From the NCBI GenBank assembly GCA_030704615.1, contig CM060731.1:87462756-87526755 (forward strand): 64,000 nucleotides of DNA, given 5' to 3'. The position numbers and the translations under genes are program-made. The stretch is from Takakia lepidozioides. Its lineage: Eukaryota; Streptophyta; Takakiopsida; Takakiales; Takakiaceae. This document shows, piece by piece, positions 44,418 to 56,522 of the stretch. Under the pieces are notes generated by a model. It was given only the letters and a program-made list of their open reading frames with translations, ran no database searches and had not been told where the DNA came from. Position 1 is the first letter of the stretch. The number at the start of each line of letters is the position of its first letter.

Positions 44418-44589
44418 ATAGACACCTCCCGAAAGGGAGCATAAATTATGGTGTCTCTTCACAGCAAGGGCTATTGCCTTCCAGCTGAAAGGTGGACACC
44501 TTCATGACACACCAAACCGTGGTTTGAACCCACAACCACATCCAACGTGGTATGTGCCCATTACCACTGGGCTACATGCTGGTTGTCGT
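44418..44589 (-). mobile_element. tRNA-derived SINE, copy 2
   Basis: Reverse-strand relative of 20301-20475: GACAACCAGCATGTAGCCCA head, box-B-like GGTTTGAACC in reverse sense, and CCTTTCAGCTGGAAGGCAAT body. The 3' end runs into a TA microsatellite (44406-44420). No clear target duplication seen. Confidence 0.8.
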
Positions 44590-46235
44590 CGTGGGGAAGT
44601 AAAATAAAACTAGGGCTTCGCATTGCTCCGCACTACTAGCGACGAATTCTGAGAACTACGTTCAATTTTCACAAAAAGGGGTGGGTCATCCCCAGGGTGT
44701 TACATACATACATCCTATATTTCATTGTTTTTCGGAAGAAGAATGGCGGAGTGTTGCCGAAGCTATCATGTCATGTCTCTATATTTCATTTCATTCATTG
44801 TCTAATGCAACTACCTCTATCTATGCCCAAGAAGTGAGGGGGAGTTGAACCCCCTTTTCTACCCACTATGCAGACACTTCCACACGTGATGAGATGCCCT
44901 CAAATCCACTCACACTTGACAGCAGCGAGGCAGCAGAATCAGAGTGTTCTGGAGGACTATGCATCAACAAATGCTTCAGAACCTGCAGGAACAAAAACTA
45001 AAGTTACAATCTGGACCCTAGAGAGAGATAACGAGAAAAACCAGTAGATCCACAACAGCACAAAGAGGAAACAAGAACCCCAACCCTTCGCGCAACAATC
45101 GAGCATCGCACCACGGCTCGCTACAAATCCTTCTGATGACAGTGCCCTCACAGCCAAAGGAGGAGCAGTAAGTATATCCTCCTCTCATTATTCATCCCTT
45201 AATTGGGTGTAATTTCATTGATAGTAATTGAACCAACATGACGGACCAAAAGCTTCATTTTGGGGATGTTGGACGGTTCCTGGAAGCAAGAGAAAAAGAC
45301 CTCTATTTCTTGACGGGGATTTCATGAGAGGTTTTCGACTTGTTTGAGATTGGCAGCTCAAGTAGTTATCCCCAACCTCGAACTCTAACACGCACAAACC
45401 GATGTTATGGTGTGAGGGAGTCAAGCCGCATCAATCAATAACAACATCTTTACAATCACTATATGAACTTTCAAGCAGCCACCATGGGATTGGATCTTGG
45501 TGGGTTAAGGCTAGCTTTTGACAATGTTCATGCAAGTTCGTCAAGGGCTCCATCCAAAGCCACACCACGAGAAACAAACAAACATGTCCAAATTTAAGAT
45601 GCTGAACAAACTTGTGCACAAGGCTGCCCCTCTCATCAAGCTCATTAAAATTTGTATTCACTTCCATCTTTACGCTTTGGAGAAGCTCCACCACCCAAAC
45701 TCAGAATTAGGACAACACTCTGATTTCCATCCACTGTCACCAGAATCAATCAAAAATCACCCCTTCAGTCAAGTGCAATTATGGGTTGACTTCCCACCTA
45801 TGCTGGGTAGACCCCACTATCATTTCCTGTGGATTTATGCCAAGAAATGCACTCAACAGTACATCATGGTCAATATTCTCGGGAAATGGTGGATGGGCTG
45901 AGTAGCTACAGAGATCAATGAATGAAGCAAGACGCTCGCATCTTTCCAAGAAAACATCATTTCACCAGTAATCAACCACAAGAACAAATCCCATCTTCAA
46001 AGTGGTGAAAGGGGTTAGCGTCCCGTACAACAATTGCTCGGCAGAGATGAATTTGGTGGAGGTGTGGCAGTCATCACACACTCGAAGATTCTTGATGAGA
46101 CAGAGAGGCCGTTAGGGGTCACTGATCAGCCCAAAACCAATGGTCAGCTTCTCACTGTGGTGGCAAAGAGAAAATTCATTTTCTTCCTCCCCACATCATG
46201 CAATACAAACCGTGTGTCAGGCACATACCCCGCCT
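44590..46235. other. No recognised feature
   Basis: Several short frames at 45400-46250 show no known motif and are broken by stops. It may be an old retroelement but I cannot name it. Confidence 0.35.
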
Positions 46236-46239
46236 CCAG

Positions 46240-49200
46240 GTGTTGAGTTTTAGAATAGCCTTGGAGAGTGTTGGGTGAGGGTGGGTGGAAAATCCAAAGG
46301 TGGAAAAGGAGTGCCTGGCATTCTGTTTGGGGAATTGGGTATGGGTGGGCAGTGTGGGGAGAAAAGGGGCGAAGTGAATAAGGGATATGCTGTTTGGGCA
46401 GAAGTGGAGTGCATATCTGTTCTGTTGGTCGGCTGACAGTTGCCTGGTGATGTCATCTATGGAGGTAGGACCTGGGTTGGGGTGGATGTCTTTGCACCTG
46501 AGCAAGGTGAAAGTGATACAGAGGTTGCGGTACATGGTGTCGGGCGAGGTAGGATGGTGAAGTTGATGTTTGGATGTTACGGGGAGATAGCGATAGTGCC
46601 CATGAGGGCAATGGGTAATGAGGTGATATTTTTTAAGTAATTCAGCGTGTGGTCGTGTGGTGTGGGAGGGTAGAAGTGGTCGTGATGTGGTATAATTATA
46701 TGCGGTGTGAAATGGTCTCAGAGGTGAGGGTGGAGCTAGTGTGTGGGAAGTGAGGGGGTTGGTGTAATGGGAGATGAAAGAGGGGAGTGTCTGGTGTGGC
46801 GTGGAGAGCCCAATGGAAGTATTGTAGTATTTGTGAGGGGGTGGAGACCACATGTGGGAGCCATGCAGAACGACCATCCCACCATGCATGTGGTAGGGAT
46901 TAATGGGGGGTAGGGTCAATCTCATGGGTCGGTGGTAAGGGTATTGTACATCTGGTATGGGAACGGGAGCCAAATAGGAGGTCTTTAAGGGAGTGCTTGG
47001 TATGGTGTCCCTGGTATATAAATAAAACGGTGGGGTTGGGTTACGGATGTTATGTAGGCTATAAATAAGTTGAGTGTTGTACGTAAAAGTTATGGTTGCA
47101 GCATAGTATCGAGGAGGGGTAGAAGTTAATATGAAGTTGGGGGTTATGGGTAGTGTGGTGGTGTGAGTATTGTAAAATATGGGGATGAATAGTAAGGGAT
47201 GGTGAGTTTGAAAATTACAGTATTGATAGTTACATGTGATGGTCCGGGCACTAGGTATTATATTATGAGGGATGAAAATGGGGGTAATATAAATAATTGT
47301 CCTAGTCTGGGCAGAAAATATGGGTGTTTTGGGATAATAATTGGGTGCGGTGGGGTTTGGAATTAATTTAGGTGTAGTGTTTGGTTCTTTTATTGGTGCG
47401 GACATTGAATGGAAGTGTGTGGTAGAGTAGGGTATTATCAAGCCTAGAACATAGTCTAAAGTGTTGGAGTTAGGTGAATGGAGTAGGGCTTTGACGGGGT
47501 AGCTGTGGGGTTAGCTGTGGGGTGTCCAGTGGTGTGGGTGGCAGTATGAATACTGGATGAAAGTAGGATGAAAATGGAATCTAGTGAGCAGTGGAGCATT
47601 CGTGGGTGATGCAGTATTATAGCGTTATTATTATTAATTCTTCCCATTTGCAACGGTGGGCAGAAAAAACCAGGTGTCATGTGGGGGGGTACTTTATATT
47701 GGAAAGAGCCATTGGATGTATTTAATTTGGGCCGTTTGTAGTATGGGCCGTTTGTAGAACATTCGTTGTGGGTATTTATTTGGAAAATAGATAAATGAGA
47801 GGAGTGTGTGGAGTTGGGGTGGGGGGTAGTGAACATTGGTTTATGAATCATGCCAGTGAGGATATAGTGTTGGGATAGAACGATAGGCCAGAGCCTTGAA
47901 TTGGCGTTGAAACAGGATAGGCAAGAGTAAATGGAGTGATCAAGAAATACAGCATGATACACTTGAGACAGTAGCACAATATCTGACATGTCTATGGTCT
48001 GGATAATGATGAAACTGATAAAGATTGGAGGCGATTCTTCGCATCTGTTTGGTGAGTGTGAAGGAGCCAATATTGTTGGTATTGTACATGTGCATGGTGG
48101 TGGACAGGTACTCCTCCAGTTGTAGTAAAGAGTGTGTCTAGTCGTAATGCTTGAAAATAAGACTGGTTGGGGAAGAGGCTTGGTGTCATGGTGTCGCCAG
48201 GCAGCCAGCATTGGTATGAAATCTGCACATGTAGGGAGCACCTGGTAAGTATGTTGCTGGCTGGGGATGGGGACCTGCCAGTAGAGATGCAGCAGCAAGG
48301 AAAAAATAGTAAGTATAAAGGGAGTATGGTGGAGTGAAAGGCAGGGCGCAGCATATGAGGTGGTTTGCAAAGTATGGCAAAGCATATAGATTGGCATGTA
48401 TGGTATACGGGGTTTAGAGGGGGTAAATAAAGTGGGAACTGAGTGTGAAGTAGGGTAATGGGGGGAAGAGCCAGAGTATACATCAGATCCAGTTCCGTAA
48501 GGAGTAGTTATATCATTAAGGATCATGGGAGCACATGCATCAAAGTGGGAGGGATAATACCAGGCAGGACAGGGATGAGTACGGAAGTAACCATAAAAAT
48601 AGTTGGGCCAGGCATAGGTCATGTGAGTATAAAGGCTTTTTACTGCCGTTGAATTGGACACATTGGGGCAGAAATTATGGGTGCAAATAGAGCATGGGGG
48701 TGGGGAAGGTAAATACCTGTAAGTAGCGGGCAATGAGTTGAGACGAATACCAGACCAGGGGGGAGGTAGAGCCCAATGATAAGGCAGGAAGGCCACAGTG
48801 GTCACGCTAGTGTAGTGGGGGTTTAGGGGGTGAACTAACCTGTTGTGTTGTGTGTTGCCAGTGTGGTGACCTTGGCGGATTGGGTGTGAGCCTGATAGAG
48901 GTGGGTGAACATGGGGGGCAGGAAGCCTGCTGGGATGAAGCAGCCATTGTGGGGTGGAGAACATTAGCGGGTCGCTGGTCTGTTGCAAAGCTGCATGTGC
49001 GGGATACCTGCAGTGCACCCTGTTGTGGCAACAAAACCAGGGGGCAATATTGTGAGTCCATGCAGAGGTATAGGGAGAACAGATGAGGCAGTATCTTGCA
49101 TAGCAAGGCAAAAACAAGAGTTAAGTTGGTGATTAAATATAAGAACAGTGGCCGTATCAGGTTGGGTATTGAAATAAGGGTAAAGCACATAGGGCCCTTT

Positions 49201-50520
49201 TTGGATGGGTTTCTGAGTGGGGAACCGGTGGTAGAAAAGGAGAGGATATGGAGCATCCGACACTTTGACAGCTGAGCATTGGGGTATCTGATGAGCTGCA
49301 TCAATGACACATAAAGCATGGTTGGTGTCCAGCCAGTGAGAGTGTAGGGGAGCATGAACGGGGAACATGGGTAGAGTAGTATAGGGTGGCTGGTAGAACA
49401 GTCTGATTGTTGAGATAGAGGATGATTGGGGTGTAGGGATAATCTTGCTCTTCAAAGAAACATAACCCTGGGTTGAGGATGTGGATGGGAAGAAGGGGGG
49501 TAGAGACATTACCCTCCAGGTAGCATGCTTACATCGAGGGATTGGGGCAGAGTGATTGATTACCCAGGATGTCATATTCTTTGCAGCTATTGCAGTACAA
49601 GGTCGGGCAAGTAGCACTTCAGGGGGGGAGAACCAGCAGCGGAGTACAGGCAACAGCTTTCTCCAGTGCCAGCAGAATCGCATACCGCCAGCAGGCGGGG
49701 TAGGCAGATCGCTGATGTTACTGACATGAGCCGATTTGGTACTTAAATTGATCCAGCAAGGTAGAGAGGGGGGCAGATATGAGGGCCTACGATTGGATCT
49801 CCCACTGGTTGAAGTCAATTGATGGGCATGTTGGGAGACAGTACCTGGGGCCGAGAATTGTTGAGGGGTGGGAGGGTTGTACCAGTGACTTATGGGCCTA
49901 CTGGCAAGGTGCTTGCTGTAGTAGATTGCAGATTGCACCAGTGTGGGACGCATGATGTGGAGTGTGTGTGAGGGAACCTGCCAACACATACACAGTGAGA
50001 GAGCATCCTGACTAACAAGGGGATGGGGGGGACCATAGTATGAACAGAAAGGGGACGTGAAGAGAGTGTAATTGGTACATAGAGGATTGCACAGTCCATG
50101 GGTGGGGAGGTGATAGGTAGAGGCGATGGTATGGAGTTGAAATGTAAAACATTGGAACATAGTCAGATTATGAACAGAGAGCATGTGTGTAAATCTTTCC
50201 ACAGGGAGATGAGGGTACCTGTCCAGAAATGAGGCAAGGTGCGTTGAGCCGGTATAGCTGGCATGACAAAGAAAGTGTGAAATATGACATAAGAGAACTT
50301 GGTTGTACAAGGAAGGAATCTATGGGAAGTGACAAGGTGTTGAGGGACATGTTGGGAGACAATACCTGGGACCTGGAGTTGTTGAGGGTTGGTAAGATTG
50401 TACCAGTGACTTATGGGCCTGCTGGCAAGGTGCTTACTGTAGCAGATTGCAGAATGCACCAATCTGGAACGCGTGATGTGGAGAGTGTGTGAGGTACCTT
50501 TCTGTTGGATTGAGATCATG
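46240..50520 (-). mobile_element. LINE 5' region with NPGP motif
   Basis: On the minus strand, LLRCKDIHPNPGP at about 46468-46510 is the signature found near the N-terminus of some LINE proteins, and it resembles 2A-like ribosome-skipping sequences (D-x-E-x-NPGP, here with His for Glu). The element is cut near 46240, so endonuclease and RT are missing. About 4 kb upstream (to 50520) is open in long frames (421, 553 and 448 codons) that overlap. The sense strand is very poor in G, which depletes stop codons, so these frames may be non-coding 5' UTR. The RT half at 52.5-56.3 kb has the same composition and probably belongs to the same family. Confidence 0.5.
49818..50497 (-). repeat. ~160 bp direct repeats in LINE 5' region
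   Basis: 49818-49978 and 50337-50497 share CATGTTGGGAGACA(G/A)TACCTGG and TTGTACCAGTGACTTATGGG, followed by a TGGCAAGGTGCTT block and GTGTGTGAGG. Repeated units at the 5' end are common in LINEs, where they carry the internal promoter. Confidence 0.7.
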
Positions 50521-50615
50521 GTGTTAAAGCATGTATCCAGTTGGAGTTGGATGCGCAGGCTGGGGGGGGGTTGAAGCGGTCCAGCTCCATCTCCTTTTGC
50601 AAAAATCCACTGATG

Positions 50616-51134
50616 TCAACACTGCCGGTTGATGGTTGGGCGAGCGCGGTGGGGGTGAAGCCCCCAGGCTCTCCAGGGTTGTGACGTGAGCCAAAGAGTG
50701 GGTAACACCAGATTCAAAAACGCTGAGCGCACACTCAGATACTTAGACACGGGTTGTAGCCCTGAAGTGTTGACTGTATGCTCACACCTGGGGGCAGCAG
50801 TAGCCTTGGATCGGGGGTGACGGAGGTTGTGCAGTCCGTAATGGAACGAAACCACTTCGCGCACGAGGTGGTAGCATACGGGCCCTCGTGCAGTCTGTGA
50901 CAGTGTGGACATGCTGTCTGGTGTAGAAAACCGCATATTGTTGTATGTGAAGCTTCTCTGGCTCGTACGAAGGGTGAACCAAGCACTAGAAGTAATCGTG
51001 TCTTTTCCGAATCGACTAGGTGTCCGAAACCACTCCGGGATCAACTTCTCAATAGGAGTTACTCCAGAGTTACTACTTGGAGAGTCGCAACGGACAAAAA
51101 TGGCCCACGGGGGCATTTCAGATGGCGGATACAA
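50616..51134 (-). other. Open frame of unknown origin
   Basis: A 172-codon open frame includes PPWAIFVRCDSPSSNSGVTP and EVVSFHYGLHNLRHPRSK. I checked it mentally against organelle photosystem and rRNA sequences and found no convincing match. Kept as unexplained sequence. Confidence 0.2.
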
Positions 51135-51620
51135 GTTGGATCAATGACACTGGAGTCGTAGCAATAATCTCAGGAATTTAATTCAATTACGTAAATAGAG
51201 AAAAATTAAAAGGCGGCAACTACAAGTGGGACTAGAAAATTACATTTCCTATTCGCGTTACTAGAATAAAGATATTTATTGAATACGTGGAATATTAAGT
51301 CGAAATAACGACTGCATGAACCACTGCGCATTGATTGCACCCATGTTTCGGGGGCACATTTGCTGAGGTGTAAAATGATTCCTTGGGGGAATACATATTT
51401 TAATATGTAAGTTGGCTTTAGCTGGAAGGCCCTTGCTGTGTCAGACATGGCGGGAAGGAAGAATGCGGCACAAGACAGAGCCACGGATGCGAATGCTGAC
51501 TGTAGTGTTGGGGGTCTTGGTCATTTACCATTCAGACAATGTGTTGGCCAGACATAAGGGAGTCTCGCTGCACAGAGGAGGGACAGCCCAGCGGGGAGCG
51601 CAAGTGAAGGTCTAAGCAGC
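51134..51620. other. No recognised feature
   Basis: Upstream flank of the eL27-like pseudogene. No promoter element seen. Confidence 0.3.
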
Positions 51621-51621
51621 A

Positions 51622-52353
51622 ATGGTGAAGTTTCGGAAGCGGCATAAGAATTTGGTCGTCCTGCAGGAATGCATTGCCGGCAGAAAAGCAGTGATCATTG
51701 TGAAAAACTGTGATGAAGGCACGAAGGACCGCGCAGTTGACCATGCCCTTATGGCTGGAAATTCCAAGTACCCCCGCAAGGTGAGGGTGTTGAAATGGGT
51801 TTTGTTCGAGGTCATATTCTGCACGCAGGGTGGAAACGTTGCTTCTGGCACTGAGCGTCTTCGCCAGAATTTCATTTGTGGCTGTTTTTCTGCCTCGCAG
51901 GTTATGAAGAAGGCGTCACAGAAGAAGATCGCAAAGACGTCAAGGCTGAAGGCGTTCATTAAGGTTGTGAACTACAATCATATCACCATAGACAGGTGTG
52001 TATTCTCGGATGTTGGCTTTGCAGAACTGGCGCCAGGTCTTCGCAAGAATTGGATGTGTAGTTGCAATTCCATTACACAGGTCGTCAAGAAGGCGTCACA
52101 GAAGAATATCACAAAGAGGTCAAGGCTGAAGGCGTTCATTAAGCTTGTGAACTACAATCATATCATGCCAAAAAGGTGTCTATTTTCTCGCATGTTGACT
52201 TTTACAGAGCAAGCGCCAGGTCTGGGCAAGAATTTCATGTGTAGTTCCAATTACATTACATAGGTTATAAAAAAGACGTCACAGAAGAAGATCGAAAAGA
52301 GGTCAAGGCTGAGATACTTCATTGACGTTCTGAAGGGGAATGCTATATTGTGA
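51622..52353 (+). pseudogene. RPL27: Ribosomal protein eL27 fragment with triplicated exon
   Basis: Exon 1 (51622-51780) reads MVKFRKRHKNLVVLQECIAG and AGRKAVIIVKNCDEGTKDRA, the KOW-type N-terminus of large-subunit protein eL27. It ends in AAG before a GTGAGG donor. Three tandem versions of the next exon start at 51901, 52081 and 52264, each after an AG acceptor: KKASQKKIAKTSRLKAFIKV, KKASQKNITKRSRLKAFIKL, and KKTSQKKIEKRSRLRYFID, with NYNHI(T/M) in the first two. The flanking introns are duplicated too (unit ~180 bp). The C-terminal third of eL27 (usual length about 135 residues) is not found downstream, and the third exon copy ends in a stop at 52353. Probably a pseudogene; the family assignment is strong. 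Confidence 0.8.
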
Positions 52354-52464
52354 GCCTAGAGGCGTGAGCCTGTGAGCCTGTGAGCCCAGCCAGGCTCACG
52401 GTACGGCAAACAAATATTGCGTGCATACTGCAGAGAGAGAAGACTCCGGCCGAGGCCGGCGTAA
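52354..52464. repeat. GTGAGCCTG short repeats
   Basis: GTGAGCCTGTGAGCCTGTGA and nearby CAGGCTCACGG form a small tandem repeat with an inverted partner. It separates the eL27 pseudogene from the LINE 3' end. Confidence 0.5.
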
Positions 52465-52479
52465 CTACGAGCCACTTCG

Positions 52480-55400
52480 TCTTGCGGCTATTGCCCCCTT
52501 TCGAGGGTGGGCCCTATCTAAATATGACAGGTGTCCAGGGGACACCGAGTAACCGGGGGTATGAGGTACCTCTGGGTACCTAGGGCCGATGGTACCCAGG
52601 GGTACCAGAGATGGGGTGGATTCGAGTTTTCGCTTATTGGTTATGATGGCTGTGAGAGAGCGAAGTGCCGTAAGGTGGATGTCTTTAAAGCATGTATGGA
52701 TGGAGGTGGTGGGGATTTTAAAATTGTCTTGAAGTGTTGAGATATTGTCGTTGTGTATGCCCCCTATGGTGCCTGTGGAGATGACGGAGAGTGGGCCCGT
52801 GGCCCACCCTCGTCGGCGAATAGCAAGGATAAGCGGAGCGTATTTCTGGCGCTTTTCGAGGATGGAGGTGTAGGGGAAGCGGTCATGGCAGTACGTAAAT
52901 TCAATGAAGTGTATGATTAGTGGTGGGGTAGGAGTAGAGGGTGGAAGGGCGTTGGTGGGAAGTCCCTGAACTAAGAGGATGTCCGGGCAGAGCCTAGCGG
53001 GACATGTGCATGTAGCATGGGTTTGGCAAATACAGGGTAATAGCCAAGATGATATTGTATGTATGGGGGTGGGGGCTACCTTGGTAAGTGCCAGCATTGA
53101 TGAGTGAGAACCATCTGGTTTCTTTATGTCGTTGTAATAATTTGTGGATGTGCCATACAACTTGATTGTGCCTGGCGATACGAAGGCCATGCAAGACTGG
53201 GTGGGGGCATTTACTGAGAATATGTGGCTAAGTGTCAGGTACGGCATGTATATGGGAGCAGGGGGGACAGTGTCGGGATGTAAAAGTGGTTGGCCAGAAG
53301 GTATGCTTACGTTGGTGCCCCATATACTGGGCGAATCTAAACTTAAGTGTTTGTTTGATTTGTGCGTCGGAAGTGGCTTTAGTGTGCTAGAAGTGGTTGG
53401 ACAGATTATGATGGAGTACTGTGGAGTGTGACCATTTTTGGATTTGTTGTTTGGTGTGACTGAGAGATGTAGTGGCTTGTTTGTTGGCTTCTTTAGAGAG
53501 CGTAGAGCAGAGGTTACGAATAGGTTTAGGTTCGGGGGGGCTTGGAATTGGATGTATTAGCCAGAAAGGGTGCGTATGTGCAGTGTGGATGGGGTCTGTG
53601 GGGGGTTCTACTAGGGGTTTGGAGGCCCCTAGTTGGGCAAGGAGGTCAGTCTCCTCGTTCCCGTTGATTCTGGTATGTGAGCGTACTTTAAGAAATTGAA
53701 TGGATTGGTTGAGTGAGATGGCTAAAGTGACGATTGCTGAGATAAGATTACGATCTGGGTGGTGATGGTGGAAGGATGGGCTGGCTATGTGGTTTCGGAG
53801 GAGAAAGAGCGAAGTTAAGCTGTCTGTAAAAATATAGAATGGTGAGGGGAATGCGTGTAGCTGGGAGAGGGCTTCGTAGATGGCCATAAGTTCGGCACGT
53901 AGTATGGTTGCGGGGCCCGGAAGTCGGTGGGCTGTACCAGTGTTAGTGGCCGCGTGGTCGACTCCATATCTAGCATAGGAGCCAGCTTGGGAGCCATCTG
54001 TGTAGTGTACATGTGCTGAGGGGTATTTTAAAGAGATAGGGCCTAGATGAATTGGAGGTGCTCCAACATGGGTGGTATTGAGTGACGGGATGGGGGCGGG
54101 GAGAGGTCAGAATCCATGTTTTGTTTGTTTTTGGTCTGTAGGGGGATCGAGATCTGGCGTGTAAAGGTGGCGTTGGAAAGGATGTGATAGCCATGTTGTG
54201 AGTGTCGGATAGTAACAGTTTAAGGTGGGTAGAGAAGTCTATAGGTACATGGGTGTGGGAAGCGTTGTGGACTAACAGGATTAAGGTTAGAGTGGGTTCT
54301 TTGTGCCGTAGGTATTCAGGAAAGGGTGGGTTGCGTATGTATCAAAATTGTATAGACTGGGGGGTTTTGAGATGCTTTAAGTAGTTGTAGTATTGATGGG
54401 ACCGGGAGGAGGTCTTGGATATTGTGCGGGTAGAGCTTGCAACGCATATCACATTGTAAAGTGCAGGAGGCAGATGGGTGGCAAAAGAGGAGACGCAGAT
54501 AGAGTAGGTAGCGGCGTGTCTTTATCGTGGCCCGTGAGTGTTTTAAGATGAATTGACTTGAGGTTAGGAGCCGGTGTCCATCCGCAGTGGTGAGTTGGGC
54601 AAGGTTAGTGATATGTCGAGCTTTGGAGTAGGCAAGGAAGTGTTTTTTCTGTTTAGGATGTGAGTTTTCAAATTGTGCGGAAGAGGGGCTATTGTTCCAT
54701 GCGCGTTCAAGTGGTGATATGGAGGTGGGATAGCCAGGAAGATCAGTTTGGATGCTTATTTTCATTTGGCGCAGGAGAAAGAGGGTGCGGGCGGTGGGTG
54801 AGTGGAGGCAGGATTAGGGGTGGAGGGTGGGGAGGGAGTATAGCCCGTTGTGTTTGGAGGCGAGGTGCTTGAGTAGTCCTTGGAGAATGAGCCCTAGACG
54901 ACCCGGGGGGGTTGAGGGCTTCTAGGAGTTGTGTACCAAGTATGCGGGCATATGAGATAATAAGGGGACTGGATCCTATGCCATGATTGTCTTGGGGGAG
55001 CTGAGTGAGGACGTTGGGGGTACTGGTAGGTAATCCATATATACGTTTGGTGAGTTGGATAATATTTTTGTCCAGCTGTCTAATGTCAGGCGGGGAAAAG
55101 GGGGCTGCATGAAAGGCGTATTGGATTTGTGGATGGAGGACTTGTTGGATGATAGCTAGTTTGGGACGAATGGAAATAGGGGATTTGAGAAGGGCTAGGC
55201 TCTTGTTGCTTAGTTTAGAGAGAGTTGTTTGCTTTTGGATGTTCCAGATAAGCGATGGGACTAGTTGGATGCCTAGGTATATGTAGGGTTCATCTGGACC
55301 TAAAAAAAGAAAATATTTTGTTTGGACGGATGTGGAGCTTGCAGTGGGAGGCGATCGTAGATTTAGTGAATTTGCTATTATGTGTGGCTGCAGTGACCGC

Positions 55401-56283
55401 ACATTTGTGAAGACTCAGTTCCATGCCTGACCATTGGTTAAAGCGGGAGAGTTTATCGACCTGGCGGTTGATATATTGTGGCTTGTGTGCTAGGATAGCG
55501 AGGGCGTCTGCGTAAGCGGCTGCGGATATTTCCTTAGTAGAGGTTTTGTATTGGTAGCCTAAGTTGCCTCGGGCAAGCCATCTTAGTAATGGTTCAAGGA
55601 AGATAATGAAGAGATAGGGTTCAACGTGTCCCCTTAGATGGTGCCGCATAGGATGTGAATTGGGGGGGTGGAGCCATAGTAGGAACCAGAATATTCTGTG
55701 GTGCCGTTGGTGTAGATGTTACCGATGAGTTGGATGGTGTCGGTGCGGTAGCCTAGATCTGACATGATGGCCAATAATCTAGGGTGGTCCAGAGAGCCGA
55801 ACGTGGTTTTGAAGTCGATATAGAGGAGGTAGATGTCTTGTTTGGTAAGCTTAGCGTCTTCTAGGGCAGAGGTAACGTATTGTATCTAATGGATTGTGCT
55901 TCGTGTGGCCCGGAACCCTTCTTGGGGGTCACTTAAACTCTGGTGTTGCTCAGTAATTAGACAACATCCTTGTTAGGGTACTGGTGAATAATTTATAGAT
56001 AGTGTTGGCGAGGGCTATTGGTCTGTAATTACTTAGATCTGTTGGGTCATCTTTTTTTAGTAATAGAATGGTTCGGCTATGTTTCCAGGAGAGTGGGATA
56101 CGTTGAAGTAGATAGAAAAGTTGAAAAAAATTTAAGAGGAGAGAATGGAACTGGGGGTCAAGTGCTTGTAGGATGGGGTTGGGGATTAGATCTGGGCCCG
56201 GGGCTTTTGATATAGAAAGAGCTTTTAGACATGAGTTGAATAGGTCCTGGGTAAAGAAGTTAATGATGTGGTCTTCGGGTCGA
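52480..56283 (-). mobile_element. LINE 3' half: RT, RNase H, restriction-like endonuclease
   Basis: Minus strand, in order. RT: SISKAPGPDLIPNPIL (about 56200), DPTDLSNYRPIALANTIYK, DIYLLYIDFKTTFGSLDHP, then PYLFIIFLEPLLRWLARG (about 55600) and AAYADALAILA (55500). RNase H: YTDGSQAGSYARYGVDHAA (54000), RAELMAIYEAL, FTDSLTSL and RINGNEETDLLA, giving the D, E, D, D set. Then CPPC...HILSKC zinc knuckle, RHNQVVWHIHKLL, CPDILLVQG, FIEFTYCHD and KRQKYAPL, the PD...(D/E)xK pattern of the restriction-like endonuclease seen in R2-type and Dualen/Utopia-type LINEs. Lesions: TAA in place of the Gln codon before GD in the RT, several frameshifts, and YADA for YADD. Dead copy of an RLE-plus-RNase H LINE lineage. 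The 5' half is replaced at 56284 by gag sequence. Confidence 0.75.
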
Positions 56284-56522
56284 AGTGGGATAGGCCACAC
56301 GGCGACAATGGCACGTGGAAATCGAAGGGAGGGCCTTCACATGCCAAGACGACACCCGATGCTCCGAAAGGAAAATCAGGTGCGACGGCTTATGGCGGAC
56401 AAAAGGCGACCTTCGATGGAGTGTGCTTTAATTGCGGGGAGCTCGGGCACATGGCTAAGAAGTGCTACAGGGAACGACATCTGCAGAGGAAGTGTGTTAC
56501 TTCAGGGGTGATGGTTAGTTAG
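56284..56522 (+). pseudogene. Gag CCHC zinc-knuckle fragment
   Basis: A short frame carries CFNCGELGHMAKKC (CX2CX4HX4C) followed by a basic tail and stop. It abuts the LINE RT N-terminus without spacer, so one element was inserted into or recombined with the other here. Confidence 0.7.

Noticed and set aside
45215-46246. Possible cellular gene
   Set aside because: Frames are short, broken by stops on both strands and show no motif or splice pattern that ties them together.
46176-50310. Three long minus-strand frames (421, 553, 448 codons) as protein genes
   Set aside because: They overlap in different frames, are dominated by Pro, Thr, Ser, His, Tyr, and are explained by a G-poor strand that lacks stops. 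Only the NPGP-containing end looks like a protein.
50616-51134. Organelle-derived DNA (photosystem or rRNA)
   Set aside because: The 172-codon frame and the DNA did not match any organelle gene I could recall; left as unknown.
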